Source: JAKFDK01 sp036676195 (GTDB lineage Bacteria > Bacillota > Sulfobacillia > Symbiobacteriales > ZC4RG38). Taken from it: a stretch of 32,211 bases of DNA. The position numbers and the translations under genes were made by a program. Every line of letters begins with the position of its first letter. Position 1 is the stretch's first letter. Shown one piece after another: positions 15,301 to 23,618 of this stretch. The notes beneath the pieces are model-generated. The model saw only the letters and a program-made list of their open reading frames with translations. It was not told where the DNA came from and ran no database searches. The stretch is from the NCBI GenBank assembly GCA_036676195.1, contig JAKFDK010000091.1, forward strand, positions 1 through 32,211. The letters are read 5' to 3'.

Positions 15301-15396
15301 GCACAGTTCCAAACTCCTTCCGGCGCCCTCTCCTTATCTATTCTGACCAAAAACGGGCGCAGGGATTCCCAGGTGCGGGTCCGGAGAGCGCGCAAA

Positions 15397-15417
15397 GGGT
15401 GCGGCAGCGCCGCACCC
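15397..15417 (-). terminator. terminator of the 15438-15782 gene
   Basis: A 9-bp perfect stem, GGGTGCGGC with GCCGCACCC, and a 3-base loop. On the minus strand it is followed by TTTGCG. It separates this gene from the ABC operon. Confidence 0.65.
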
Positions 15418-15437
15418 CGCAGGTCAGACCCTTCACC

Positions 15438-15782
15438 CTATGGCCGGAAGCCCATCGAGTGATAAATCTTCTCCAGTCCTGAGTTCTGGTGACCGGCTAT
15501 GGTGTCCATGATCTTCTGATAGATGGCTTCACTTTCGCCAATCGACCGCAGTGGAATTCCCTGCTCACGTTTGGCGGAACGGATAATATGTTGTACCTCG
15601 GCGAAGGCCTGCTTCAGGGCGGTACGGCCCATGTCGAGATCCTCCAGGTCGGTGGCCTGGGCGATCTGCAGTTCGGCGGTTCTCATCCGGTCCAGCGCAC
15701 GATACATGCGCTCCCGGTAGTCATCCTGTGCCGCTACATGTCCGCCGCGCAGGACTGCACGCATTTTGGTCAGGACCCGCAT
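15438..15782 (-). CDS. unknown helical protein
   Basis: A 114-residue protein that I do not recognise. It is almost entirely helical and charged: MRVLTKMRAVLRGG, then DDYRERMYRALDRMRTAELQ and DLDMGRTALKQAFAEVQHII, ending KIYHSMGFRP. There is no membrane segment and no cysteine. Repeated amphipathic helices suggest a small helical bundle or oligomer. Start at ATG 15782 with AAGGGGG at a spacing of 8; a GTG codon directly before it is the alternative. It has its own terminator and is divergent from nagA. Confidence 0.75.
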   Translation of the reverse strand: MRVLTKMRAVLRGGHVAAQDDYRERMYRALDRMRTAELQIAQATDLEDLDMGRTALKQAFAEVQHIIRSAKREQGIPLRSIGESEAIYQKIMDTIAGHQNSGLEKIYHSMGFRP

Positions 15783-15902
15783 CACACGAACCCCCTTCGC
15801 CGCCGTCGGTGAATATGGCGCCCTCCTCTACGCCTTAATACGGAAATTCATCCCTGTGGGTTCGATAGTGCGATAACAAAATCAACACAGTCCCGTGCTG
15901 TG

Positions 15903-15943
15903 CGGGCAGCGGCGTATGGGCGCGTCGCAACGGTCGCTGCCCG
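15903..15943. other. inverted repeat in the nagA upstream region
   Basis: CGGGCAGCG (15903-15911) and CGCTGCCCG (15935-15943) form a 9-bp stem, extended by GCG/CGC inside. The same CGGG could instead pair with CCCG at 15892-15895. There is no T run, so it is not a plain terminator. The rest of the 263-base divergent region shows no clear promoter to me. Confidence 0.5.
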
Positions 15944-16045
15944 AGTGGGGTCGGCGACCTTACCGGAGAGGAATTGCCCCCCGATATGGGGAAAATAGGA
16001 ATCCAAACATGGATCTGACCGGGCCCGGCCCGGAGGAGGAAGGGA

Positions 16046-17314
16046 ATGGCGGATAAACTTTGGCTGCGTGGCCGGGTGGTCACTCCACAGGCGGTTTGGG
16101 AACAGGGCCTGGTGGAGGTGACCGGAACGCAGATCACCGGCGTGTGGGACCTGCACCGACAGACCGGTCCTGAAGCCTATCAGCGCGCCCGCGGCCGGGG
16201 CGACCTGCCGGCCGGCGGCGGGGTCCTGCGATCCGACGGAATGGAAATCGACCTGGTTGACATCCCCGGCGGGGTCGTCTGCCCGGGATTTATCGACTTG
16301 CATGTGCATGGCGGCGGGGGGGCCGATTTCATGGATGCCGACCCTGGGGCGGTCATGCAGATTTGCCGCTTCCATAGCCGCCACGGCACCACTGCCCTGC
16401 TGGCCACCACGTTGACGGCTCCCCCGGAGGCGATTCAGGCCGCCATTGGTGCCGCCCGACAGGCGGCGGCGTGGACCGGGTTGCACGCGGCGGCCGCCGA
16501 TTCAGCCGGGTCCCAGGTGCTGGGATTTCACGTGGAAGGGCCGTTTGTCAATCCGGATTGGCGCGGGGCCCAGGATGAGCGTTACATCCGGCCGCCCTCG
16601 GTGGCGGAGGCAGAAGTTTGGCTGGCGGCCGGCGGAGACTCCGGACATACCGCCTGGCAGGTGACCATGGCCCCGGAACTGCCGGGGGGACTGGCGTTTA
16701 TTCGCCACATGACCGGGCTGGGCGTGCTGGTGAACGCCGGCCACACCGGCTGTACATATGCCGGCATGCAGGCGGCAGTGGCGGCGGGGCTGACCGCCGT
16801 CACCCACACCTTTAACGCCATGCGCGGCTTGCACCACCGGGAGCCTGGCACCGTCGGGGCGGCCATGGATCTGCCGCAACTGATGGCCGAACTGATTGCC
16901 GACGGCGACCATGTGCAGCCGGCCGTCATGCGCCTGCTGATCAAGTCGCGCGGGAGCGGCCAGGTGCTCCTGGTGACCGACGCCATGCGGGCCGCCGGGC
17001 AGCCAGACGGACAATACCGGCTGGGCGGGCTCGATGTAGAGGTGGCCGGCGGCCGGGCCTCGCTGCCTGGCGGCGTACTGGCCGGCAGCCTGCTCACCAT
17101 GGATCGGGCAGTGGCCAACATCCATCGGGTGGTCGGACTGCCCTTGCATGAAGCCGTGCAGATGGCGGCCCTGAACCCTGCACGGCGACTGGGCCTGGCC
17201 GGGCGCAAGGGCAGCCTGGAAGCCGGGAAGGACGCCGACATTGCCCTGCTGGACCGGGATCTGGTCAACCGGCTGACGATGGCGGGTGGGCGAATCGTTT
17301 ACGACGGTCGCTGA
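16046..17314 (+). CDS. nagA: N-acetylglucosamine-6-phosphate deacetylase
   Basis: Removes acetate from GlcNAc-6-phosphate, the first committed step of amino-sugar recycling from cell wall or chitin. At 422 residues it is slightly long for the family because of an inserted segment near residues 45-65. The amidohydrolase motifs are present: FIDLHVHGGGG (about residue 86), FHVEGPFVNP (metal-binding Glu near residue 164), NAGHTGCTYAGMQ, TFNAMRGLHHREPG and LVTDAMRAAG. The ATG follows GGAGGAGGAAGGG, a strong ribosome binding site. Neither nagB nor a PTS gene adjoins it. Its stop lies only 3 bases from the stop of the convergent HAD gene. Confidence 0.95.
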   Translation: MADKLWLRGRVVTPQAVWEQGLVEVTGTQITGVWDLHRQTGPEAYQRARGRGDLPAGGGVLRSDGMEIDLVDIPGGVVCPGFIDLHVHGGGGADFMDADPGAVMQICRFHSRHGTTALLATTLTAPPEAIQAAIGAARQAAAWTGLHAAAADSAGSQVLGFHVEGPFVNPDWRGAQDERYIRPPSVAEAEVWLAAGGDSGHTAWQVTMAPELPGGLAFIRHMTGLGVLVNAGHTGCTYAGMQAAVAAGLTAVTHTFNAMRGLHHREPGTVGAAMDLPQLMAELIADGDHVQPAVMRLLIKSRGSGQVLLVTDAMRAAGQPDGQYRLGGLDVEVAGGRASLPGGVLAGSLLTMDRAVANIHRVVGLPLHEAVQMAALNPARRLGLAGRKGSLEAGKDADIALLDRDLVNRLTMAGGRIVYDGR

Positions 17315-17317
17315 CGC

Positions 17318-18142
17318 TTAACCGTCTGTCCGGCAGCCCCGGGCCACCCAGTCGGCGACCACACCGGGCACCTCCGACAGGTCCCGCACCACGTAGTGGG
17401 GCTGGCATTCGTCCGGGGCGGGCAGTGGGTGGTACCAGGTCTGCTCGTAACGCAGGCGTTCGTCGATATAGGCCTGCAGCCGGGCGTGATGGGTCCGCTC
17501 CCGGGGGGATAGAGTTGCCAGTTCTTCGGGCAGCTTCGGGGGCAGCCATACCCCGACAAAACCGGCCCGGCGGGCGCCCAGCAGGTCGTGGGCCAGGGTG
17601 TCACCCACATGCAGGGCGGGGAGAGAGCCGGCCCAGGCAAAGAAATCGGCAAAGGGCTTGGCGGTGCCGCACCGGTCTGGGGTCAGCACATCCACGAAGA
17701 ACTGGCGCAGTCCCAGGGCCTCCAGTACTGGATCCTGGTAGGCGGCAAAGCCATTCGTGAGCGCCTTCAGGGTGTGCCCGGCTGCCTGCAGGGCCGCCAG
17801 GCACTCGTGTGCCCCGGCATAGGCGTAAATATGATCAGGCGTGCAATAATGGCGGACCAGGGGAGCCACGTCGATGGGTTCGCCGGTGTAAGCCAGGTCC
17901 CGTGCCACCCGATTGCAAATGCCGTCCCAGTCGTAGGTACCGACCCAGTCGCCTGCCTCCTGCCGGCGGCGGAACTCGGCGCGGACCAGGTTGACCACGT
18001 TCTTCGCCACCTGGTCAGCGGAGGTGTCCGGAAACTGGAGGGAATAGGCGGATGCCAGGGCTTTCGAGATGTGGGGAAAAACACCGGTATTGAAGGGATT
18101 ACGCTGCAAGACCCCATCCAGGTCAAACGTGATTAAAGCCAA
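17318..18142 (-). CDS. HAD-superfamily hydrolase
   Basis: Probable phosphatase of the haloacid dehalogenase superfamily, 274 residues. Motif I is TFDLDGVL with Asp7 and Asp9, motif II LTNG, motif III the Lys in CGTAKPFADF, motif IV LHVGDTLAHDLLGARRAG. The cap lies between motifs I and II (helical, C1 type). The substrate cannot be told. The start is a TTG with AAAGGAG at a spacing of 10, and it places the catalytic motif at the usual distance from the N-terminus; no ATG or GTG fits. Tail to tail with nagA and divergent from the helicase gene. Confidence 0.88.
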   Translation of the reverse strand: MALITFDLDGVLQRNPFNTGVFPHISKALASAYSLQFPDTSADQVAKNVVNLVRAEFRRRQEAGDWVGTYDWDGICNRVARDLAYTGEPIDVAPLVRHYCTPDHIYAYAGAHECLAALQAAGHTLKALTNGFAAYQDPVLEALGLRQFFVDVLTPDRCGTAKPFADFFAWAGSLPALHVGDTLAHDLLGARRAGFVGVWLPPKLPEELATLSPRERTHHARLQAYIDERLRYEQTWYHPLPAPDECQPHYVVRDLSEVPGVVADWVARGCRTDG

Positions 18143-18259
18143 CGAACCAAGCTCCTTTTTTCGAATGGAAGGATGGGCGGCGGCATGGGCCTCCGCCAAA
18201 GCTGAAGCGGGCTGATGTAAGGGAGTACGACGGGAGTGCACTTCTTTCCTGGAGGAGCC

Positions 18260-20368
18260 GTGCGGCAAAGGGGCGAACGCTACAACCCTATGGATAACCT
18301 GGACAATCATCTCACTCCCGCCCAGCGGGAGGCGATAGCCCACCGCGACGGACCGCTGCTGGTGGTCGCCGGTCCCGGGTCGGGCAAGACCGCAGTCATT
18401 GCACACCGCACCACCCGGCTCCTGGCTGCCGGCGTGCCGGCCCGGAACCTGCTGGTGGTCACCTTTACCCGGGCGGCTGCCGCTGAAATGAAGAGCCGTG
18501 CCGAGGCACTGGCCGGCCGCCCAGCGGCCGGGGCGCTCTTTTGTACCTACCACAGTCTGGCCTATCGCATCCTGCACCGGGCTGAGCCCGGCCGCCGTCT
18601 GTCGGTGCTGCCCGAAGACGCCCAGTTCGGCATACTACGTGCTCTGGTGCATCAACTGGGGCTGCCGGTAGATGAAGAAACGGTGCTGACTGCCCAGTCG
18701 GAAATCAGCCGGCGGGCCAACTGTGCCGATCCCGCCGGTTTCCAACCCAGCGGCATCAACCGGGAAGACTTTACCCGACTGCTCCAGGGCTATGCGGCTG
18801 AAAAGCAGCGCCGCGGCGTCATCGATTTCGACGACCTGATGACCGAGGCGGTGCGCACCCTGCACCAGTCCCTTGCCCTGCTACAGCGGCTGCGGGACCA
18901 GTGGCAGTACCTGATGGTGGACGAGTTTCAGGACACCAATCTGCTGCAATGGGAGCTGACCCGGCTCCTGTCTGAACCCAGGCAGAATCTGTGTGTGGTG
19001 GGGGACGACGATCAGGCGGTTTATTCCTGGCGGGGCGGCAGCCCCGACTTCCTGCTGGATTTTCCCAGGGTGTTTCCCGGATGCGGGGTGGTCAAGCTGG
19101 AGATCAATCACCGCTGTCCGGCGGCGGTGGTGAAGCCGGCCAGCCGGCTCATTGCCCGCAATACCCGCCGCGTGGAAAAGCGCCTGCAGGCCCGCCCGGG
19201 GTCGGACGGGCCGGCACCCCAGGTCCTGCGGCCGGCGGACAGCGCTGCCGAGGCCACCCAGGTGCTGCAGATCCTGGACGAAGGGCGGCGCCGGGGACGG
19301 GAATACCGGGATTACGCCATCATCTACCGTACCCATGATCAGGCCCATGCGGTGGCCCAGGCCCTGGTCAGGGCGGGGATTCCCTGCCGTACACTGGGGG
19401 GGCTGCCCAACCTCTACCGCCGCTGGGTGGCCCAGGATGTGCTCGCCTACCTGCGTCTGGCCGCTGGGGACCAGGACCCGGCCCTGGTGGCACAGATCAT
19501 CAACCGGCCTAACCGGTACATCTCCCGGCAGGCGCTGCAGGCAGCGGCGGCCGGGGGTGGCACACTGTTGCCTGCTCTGGCCGAGGCCGCCGGCCTGGCA
19601 CGGTGGCAACGGGAGCGGGTGGTGGAACTGGGCGGGCATCTGCGCCGCCTCGGTACCCTGACGGCACCGGAAGCCATTGCCTATGTGCGCGCCCAGATCG
19701 GATACGATGATTACATCCGGGAGTACTGTGAGCAGAAGGGCGGCGAGGTCGGGGAAATGCTCGGCCTGTTAGCCGAGTTGGCCGCCGGCGCTCCGCCGGT
19801 GCCCGTCCCGGCCTTTCTGCAGCAGGTGGAGTCCTACGGGGCACGGCGGCCGGAAACTGACACGGCTGAAGGCGATGACGCCGTCACCCTGGTCACCTGT
19901 CATCGGGCCAAGGGTCTGGAGTTTCCCGTGGTGATCCTGATCGGAGCCGTGGACGGCATGATGCCCCACCGCAGTGCCGAAACAGTGGAAGAAGAACGGC
20001 GGCTGTTTTATGTGGCCATGACCCGGACACGGGCGGAACTTTACATCAGTGCCCCCCGTGCCCGGGAAGGCCGCGAAGCCAAACCCTCGCCGTTCATCGC
20101 CGAAGCCGGACTGACCGATGCGCAGGCCCCCCAGCCGGCCCGGGCTGTCCCCGCCGGCGCCCCGCCGGGGGTACCGGGCCTGGCCGCCCGGGACGACAGC
20201 CTGCAGCCGGGCACCGGTGTTTATCACGCCCGTTACGGGCGGGGGCGGATCGAGTCCGTCGACCGCGACGGCGGGCACCTGACCGTCGACTTTGCCGGCA
20301 AGCGTCTGTCACTGGATCTGCAATGGTGCCTGCACACTCCGGCCTTCTTCCGGATACTGCCCGGGTAA
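18260..20368 (+). CDS. UvrD/PcrA-type superfamily 1 DNA helicase
   Basis: 3'-5' DNA helicase acting in repair and in clearing proteins from DNA. From GTG 18260 it has 702 residues. Motif I is GPGSGKT (Lys43), motif Ia TFTRAAAAEM, motif II MVDEFQDTN, motif III GDDDQAVYSWRGG, motif IV INHRCPA, motif V VTLVTCHRAKGLEFPVV, motif VI RRLFYVAMTRTR. The last 60 residues (GVYHARYGRGRIESVD onward) resemble the C-terminal Tudor-like domain of PcrA that binds RNA polymerase. The start is uncertain: GTG 18236, GTG 18260 (GGAGGAG only a few bases upstream) and ATG 18290 all fit. Slightly shorter than typical PcrA, so it may be a second UvrD paralogue. Confidence 0.93.
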   Translation: MRQRGERYNPMDNLDNHLTPAQREAIAHRDGPLLVVAGPGSGKTAVIAHRTTRLLAAGVPARNLLVVTFTRAAAAEMKSRAEALAGRPAAGALFCTYHSLAYRILHRAEPGRRLSVLPEDAQFGILRALVHQLGLPVDEETVLTAQSEISRRANCADPAGFQPSGINREDFTRLLQGYAAEKQRRGVIDFDDLMTEAVRTLHQSLALLQRLRDQWQYLMVDEFQDTNLLQWELTRLLSEPRQNLCVVGDDDQAVYSWRGGSPDFLLDFPRVFPGCGVVKLEINHRCPAAVVKPASRLIARNTRRVEKRLQARPGSDGPAPQVLRPADSAAEATQVLQILDEGRRRGREYRDYAIIYRTHDQAHAVAQALVRAGIPCRTLGGLPNLYRRWVAQDVLAYLRLAAGDQDPALVAQIINRPNRYISRQALQAAAAGGGTLLPALAEAAGLARWQRERVVELGGHLRRLGTLTAPEAIAYVRAQIGYDDYIREYCEQKGGEVGEMLGLLAELAAGAPPVPVPAFLQQVESYGARRPETDTAEGDDAVTLVTCHRAKGLEFPVVILIGAVDGMMPHRSAETVEEERRLFYVAMTRTRAELYISAPRAREGREAKPSPFIAEAGLTDAQAPQPARAVPAGAPPGVPGLAARDDSLQPGTGVYHARYGRGRIESVDRDGGHLTVDFAGKRLSLDLQWCLHTPAFFRILPG

Positions 20369-20370
20369 AG

Positions 20371-20955
20371 TCATGCCTTCGGGGTAAACAGCACCTTCGG
20401 CTCCTCGGCGTTCAGGGCATGGTTCACCGCCCGTGCCGCCATAAAGAGGGCATCGGACAGGCGGTTTACGTAGCGCACCAGCACCGGATTAACATGTTCG
20501 GGCTCCTGCCGGGCCAGCGTCACAACGCGCCGTTCGGCCCGGCGGGCCGCAGTACGGGCCACCTGCAGGGCCGCGGCAGGCAGTGCGCCGCCCGGCAGAA
20601 TGAAATGCCGCAGCGGGGGCAGGCCGGCTTCCATGGCGTCAATATCCTGTTCCATCTGGGCCACGTGATCGTCGGTCACTTTGGCCTGCTCGCCCTGCTG
20701 GCGGTCCGGCGGGGTTGCCAGGTCAGCACCGACATCAAACAGCTCCCGCTGAATACGGCTGAACACTTCGTACACCAGGTTCAGAGGCGGATGTTCGCCC
20801 TTCACCTGGGCCAGGTGCGCCAGGGCCAAACCAATGTAGGAATTGGTTTCATCCACCTCGCCATACGCCTCAACCCGCAGAGCGTCCTTGGGAATGCGCT
20901 CCCCCCAGCGCAGGCTGGTATCACCCTGATCACCAGTTCGGGTATATATCTTCAA
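20371..20955 (-). CDS. ATP:cob(I)alamin adenosyltransferase, PduO type
   Basis: Transfers the adenosyl group of ATP to cob(I)alamin to make coenzyme B12. The 194 residues show YTRTGDQGDTSL for ATP binding, AYGEVDETNSYIGL, ILPGG, then RRAERRVV and YVNRLSDALF, all typical of the PduO/MMAB family. TTG 20955 gives the family start MKIYTRTGD with GGAAGG at a spacing of 8; a GTG at 20964 has almost no room for the ribosome. It has its own promoter, which overlaps that of the HD gene. Its stop lies 2 bases from the helicase stop, so the two transcripts converge without a visible terminator. Confidence 0.93.
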   Translation of the reverse strand: MKIYTRTGDQGDTSLRWGERIPKDALRVEAYGEVDETNSYIGLALAHLAQVKGEHPPLNLVYEVFSRIQRELFDVGADLATPPDRQQGEQAKVTDDHVAQMEQDIDAMEAGLPPLRHFILPGGALPAAALQVARTAARRAERRVVTLARQEPEHVNPVLVRYVNRLSDALFMAARAVNHALNAEEPKVLFTPKA

Positions 20956-20989
20956 TATTCTCACCTTCCTCTGTAAGCCTTTGCCTTCA

Positions 20990-20998
20990 TGTTATAAT
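20990..20998 (+). promoter_or_regulatory. extended -10 promoter of the HD-domain gene
   Basis: TGT-TATAAT with -10 at 20993-20998. No good -35 is seen. The start would be near 21005, about 36 bases before the ATG. Confidence 0.55.
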
Positions 20999-21022
20999 AC
21001 TGCGTAATCCTTAGTCTACCAA
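20994..21022 (-). promoter_or_regulatory. promoter of the cobalamin adenosyltransferase gene
   Basis: On the minus strand, TTGGTA (21022-21017), a 17-base spacer, then TATTAT (20999-20994). Its -10 occupies the same bases as the plus-strand -10 of the divergent gene. Confidence 0.65.
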
Positions 21023-21040
21023 ACGAACGGAGGGAACCGC

Positions 21041-21634
21041 ATGGCACTGCCATCGCGGGCAGAGGCCCTGGCCCTGCTTCAGGAATATACCAAAGACCCC
21101 CGTCTGCTCAAACACGCACTGGGTGTGGAGGCATGCATGCGGTTCTACGCACGTCAGTATGGTGAGGATGAGGATTTGTGGGGCATTACCGGGCTGATCC
21201 ATGACTTTGACTATGAGCAGTGGCCGTCCCTGGAGTTCCACCCGCTGAAGGGCGGGGAAATCCTGGGCGAGCGTGGGTACCCTGCGGAAATGGTGCATGC
21301 TGTGCTATCCCATGCCAACCACCTGCAGCACATTGCTCCCCGGGTGAATTTGCTGGACAAGGCGCTGTTCGCCTGTGACGAGTTATCGAACTTTGCCATT
21401 GCCGTAGCTTATGTCCGGCCCAGCCGATCGATATTCGAGGTAGAGGTGGACTCGGTCAGGAAAAAGCTGAAGGACAAGCGCTTTGCGGGCGGCGTAAACC
21501 GGGACGATGTCCACGCCGGGGCGGAAATCCTGGGCCTTTCCCTGGAGGAACATATCCGCAATATTATCGCCGGGCTGCAAACAGCGGCGAACGAACTCGG
21601 TATTGCCGGTACCGGTCCGCAGGCCGGCACATAA
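21041..21634 (+). CDS. HD-domain phosphohydrolase
   Basis: A 197-residue HD-superfamily protein, expected to be a metal-dependent phosphohydrolase (nucleotide, or unknown). Metal ligands are visible as His25 (LLKHALGVE), His54-Asp55 (GLIHDFDYE), His67 (EFHPLKGGEILG) and an Asp in LFACDELSNF. It resembles the stand-alone YedJ/HDIG-like proteins that bacterial genomes label HD-domain protein. The ATG has GGAGGG at a spacing of about 6. It is divergent from the adenosyltransferase and has a strong hairpin 13 bases after its stop. The substrate is unknown. Confidence 0.9.
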   Translation: MALPSRAEALALLQEYTKDPRLLKHALGVEACMRFYARQYGEDEDLWGITGLIHDFDYEQWPSLEFHPLKGGEILGERGYPAEMVHAVLSHANHLQHIAPRVNLLDKALFACDELSNFAIAVAYVRPSRSIFEVEVDSVRKKLKDKRFAGGVNRDDVHAGAEILGLSLEEHIRNIIAGLQTAANELGIAGTGPQAGT

Positions 21635-21647
21635 CGTAAAGATTCCC

Positions 21648-21680
21648 ACCGGGCCAGCCCCCCCAGCGGGCTGGCCCGGT
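21648..21680 (+). terminator. hairpin terminator after the HD gene
   Basis: A 13-bp perfect stem, ACCGGGCCAGCCC with GGGCTGGCCCGGT, and a 7-base loop. There is no T run. Confidence 0.6.
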
Positions 21681-21720
21681 ACCCATTCCTGGGGCCTACC
21701 GGCCGCGGGGCTTCCACCCC

Positions 21721-21749
21721 TTGACGGTACAGGTGGATCCATTTATAAT
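21721..21749 (+). promoter_or_regulatory. strong sigma-A promoter of the nitrite/sulfite reductase gene
   Basis: TTGACG at 21721-21726, 17-base spacer, TATAAT at 21744-21749. This is the closest match to consensus in the window. The leader is short, about 28 bases. Confidence 0.88.
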
Positions 21750-21783
21750 GCACTTAATCCAAGCGGAATTAGGGTGATTGGCT

Positions 21784-23424
21784 GTGGCCGTGGAAAGAGA
21801 AACTAAGGCCCAGCGGGTTGAGCGTATCAAGCGCGAGAAAAACCCCTGGGATTTATTGCCCGACATCCAGCGCTGGGCGACGACAGGCTTTGACAGCATC
21901 CCGCCCGAGGACCTGGATGTTCGGCTGCGGGCCTGGGGCATTTATACCCAGGGTGACGGGGCAGGCGTCAGGGGGAAGCATGTACCGTACTTCATGCTGC
22001 GCATCCGCATCGCCAACGGGGCGCTGTTCGCCCACCAGATGCGGGTCATCGCCCAACTCGCCGCCCGTTACGCCCGGGGTGTGGCGGACATTACCGACCG
22101 GCAAAACATCCAGTTGCACTGGATCCGCACTGAGGACATCCCGGAGATCCTGGAACGGCTGCAACAGGTGGGGCTGACCAGCCTGGGCGCCTGCGGCGAC
22201 GTGGTCCGCAACGTGACCGGCTGCCCCCTGGCAGGCATTGACCATGAAGAACTGGTGGATGCCTCACCCCTGGTGTACGAAGTGAATCGACTTCTGAACG
22301 GCAACCGTGAGTTTTCCAACCTGCCGCGTAAATTCAAGATCACCGTTTCCGGCTGCAAGCACTGGTGCACCAACCCGGAAATCAACGACGTGGGCTTTAC
22401 CGCTGTCCGCCGGGGCGATGAGGTGGGCTTCCACGTGCAGGTGGGCGGCGGCCTGAGCTCGAGGCCGTTTATGGCCGTAAAACTGAATGCCTTTGTGCCC
22501 TGGCACCGGGTCTTGCCGGTGGCCAAAGCCATTGCGGAGATCTTCCGTGACTCCGACGTACTACGAGAAAACCGTGCCAAGGCCCGCCTCAAGTTCATGT
22601 TCCTGGACCTGGGTTGGGACGCCGACGCCTTCCTGGCCGAAGTGGAGAAGCGGGCCGGTTTCAAGCTGGACCCGGCCGTACCGGAGGAAGTCCCGAACGA
22701 CACCTACCGGGACCATGTTGGTGTGCACCCCCAGGCTCAGCCGGACCTGTACTATGCCGGCTTTACCGTCCCCACGGGGCGGATCAGCGCCGAGCAGTTG
22801 GAGGCCTTTGCCGGCCTGGCCGAGCAGTTTGGTCAGGGGCGACTGCGCACGACCCTGATGCAAAACATCGTCGTCCTGGATATTCCGGCGGCGCGGTTGA
22901 CCGAGTTCCGGGCTGCCGCCGCGGTGGCTTTGCCGTTCTTTGCGCTGGACGAGGCCTCTGTGTTTCACCGGGGGGTGCTGGCCTGCACCGGCAGCGAGTT
23001 CTGCAAGCTTGCCCTCACTGAGACCAAGGCATTTGGCAGCAAACTGGCCGACGAACTGCAGGAGCGGCTGCCGCACTTCAATCGGCATCTGAAGATCAAC
23101 TTGACCGGCTGCCCCAATTCCTGCGGGCAACACTGGATCAGTGACGTCGGCCTGATGGGCATCCAGGTCAAGGGCGATGACGGTAGCCTGGTGGATGGGT
23201 ACGAATTCTTCCTGGGTGGCGGCCTGGGGGCCCATGCATCCTTTGGCCGGCGCGTTGCTTTCAAGGTCAGGGCCAACGACGTGGCTGAGGCCCTGGCCCG
23301 GCTGATTCAGGCCTTCGAGGAGACCGGCGAGAACAGCGAGAGCTTTCGGGAATGGGCCGTACGCCAGAATGAGGAGCAACTGGCCGGCTATTTGCGCACA
23401 GTTGCAGCACGGGCGGCCGACTGA
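21784..23424 (+). CDS. ferredoxin-type nitrite/sulfite reductase (siroheme, 4Fe-4S)
   Basis: Six-electron reduction of nitrite to ammonia or sulfite to sulfide on a coupled siroheme/4Fe-4S centre. The 546 residues hold two repeats of the ferrodoxin-like half and the siroheme half. The cluster ligands are Cys401 and Cys407 (CTGSEFC) and Cys443 and Cys447 (CPNSC). The first half has the degenerate counterpart VSGCKHWC. The segment GDVVRNVTGCPLAGID resembles NirA more than assimilatory sulfite reductase, so nitrite is slightly favoured. GTG 21784 has AGGGTGA at a spacing of 6. No siroheme, nitrate or sulfate gene lies next to it, so it is a single-gene unit with a strong promoter. Confidence 0.92.
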   Translation: MAVERETKAQRVERIKREKNPWDLLPDIQRWATTGFDSIPPEDLDVRLRAWGIYTQGDGAGVRGKHVPYFMLRIRIANGALFAHQMRVIAQLAARYARGVADITDRQNIQLHWIRTEDIPEILERLQQVGLTSLGACGDVVRNVTGCPLAGIDHEELVDASPLVYEVNRLLNGNREFSNLPRKFKITVSGCKHWCTNPEINDVGFTAVRRGDEVGFHVQVGGGLSSRPFMAVKLNAFVPWHRVLPVAKAIAEIFRDSDVLRENRAKARLKFMFLDLGWDADAFLAEVEKRAGFKLDPAVPEEVPNDTYRDHVGVHPQAQPDLYYAGFTVPTGRISAEQLEAFAGLAEQFGQGRLRTTLMQNIVVLDIPAARLTEFRAAAAVALPFFALDEASVFHRGVLACTGSEFCKLALTETKAFGSKLADELQERLPHFNRHLKINLTGCPNSCGQHWISDVGLMGIQVKGDDGSLVDGYEFFLGGGLGAHASFGRRVAFKVRANDVAEALARLIQAFEETGENSESFREWAVRQNEEQLAGYLRTVAARAAD

Positions 23425-23465
23425 GCCATGCTGCCCTGCAGGGACAGGCGGCGGTGCCGTTGATC

Positions 23466-23503
23466 CCGGGCGCCCTGCCCCCACGCGGGGGCAGGGCGCC
23501 CGG
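23466..23503 (+). terminator. 17-bp perfect hairpin after the reductase gene
   Basis: CCGGGCGCCCTGCCCCC pairs perfectly with GGGGGCAGGGCGCCCGG around the loop ACGC. There is no clean T run after it. Probably the terminator. Confidence 0.65.
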
Positions 23504-23516
23504 ACGCGTTCTCTCT

Positions 23517-23532
23517 TATGCAACTTTGCATA
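23517..23532. promoter_or_regulatory. palindromic operator, copy 1
   Basis: TATGCAACTTTGCATA, the exact reverse complement of copy 2 at 23571-23586. Two perfect 7-base arms flank a 2-base centre. Confidence 0.7.
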
Positions 23533-23570
23533 ACACGGCAGGAACCCTCCCTCGGAGTGGCGAAAACTTC

Positions 23571-23586
23571 TATGCAAAGTTGCATA
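23571..23586. promoter_or_regulatory. palindromic operator, copy 2, overlapping the aminotransferase promoter
   Basis: TATGCAAAGTTGCATA. Its right edge runs into TATACT at 23585-23590, the likely -10 of the aminotransferase gene, whose -35 region is poor. The centres of the two copies are 54 bases apart, about five helical turns. A bound dimer would block the promoter, and both sites could be bridged. Confidence 0.7.
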
Positions 23587-23618
23587 TACTTGGGGCGTGT
23601 GAACCGTGAGGAGGGGCT

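Noticed and set aside
15786..16045. A T-box or known riboswitch upstream of nagA
   Set aside because: No T-box GGTGG-type antiterminator element, no terminator T run, and no glmS-like sequence.
23517..23586. Reading the aminotransferase operators as ArgR boxes
   Set aside because: Spacing is similar, but the arms are ATGCAA rather than TGAAT, so the arginine regulator is not supported.
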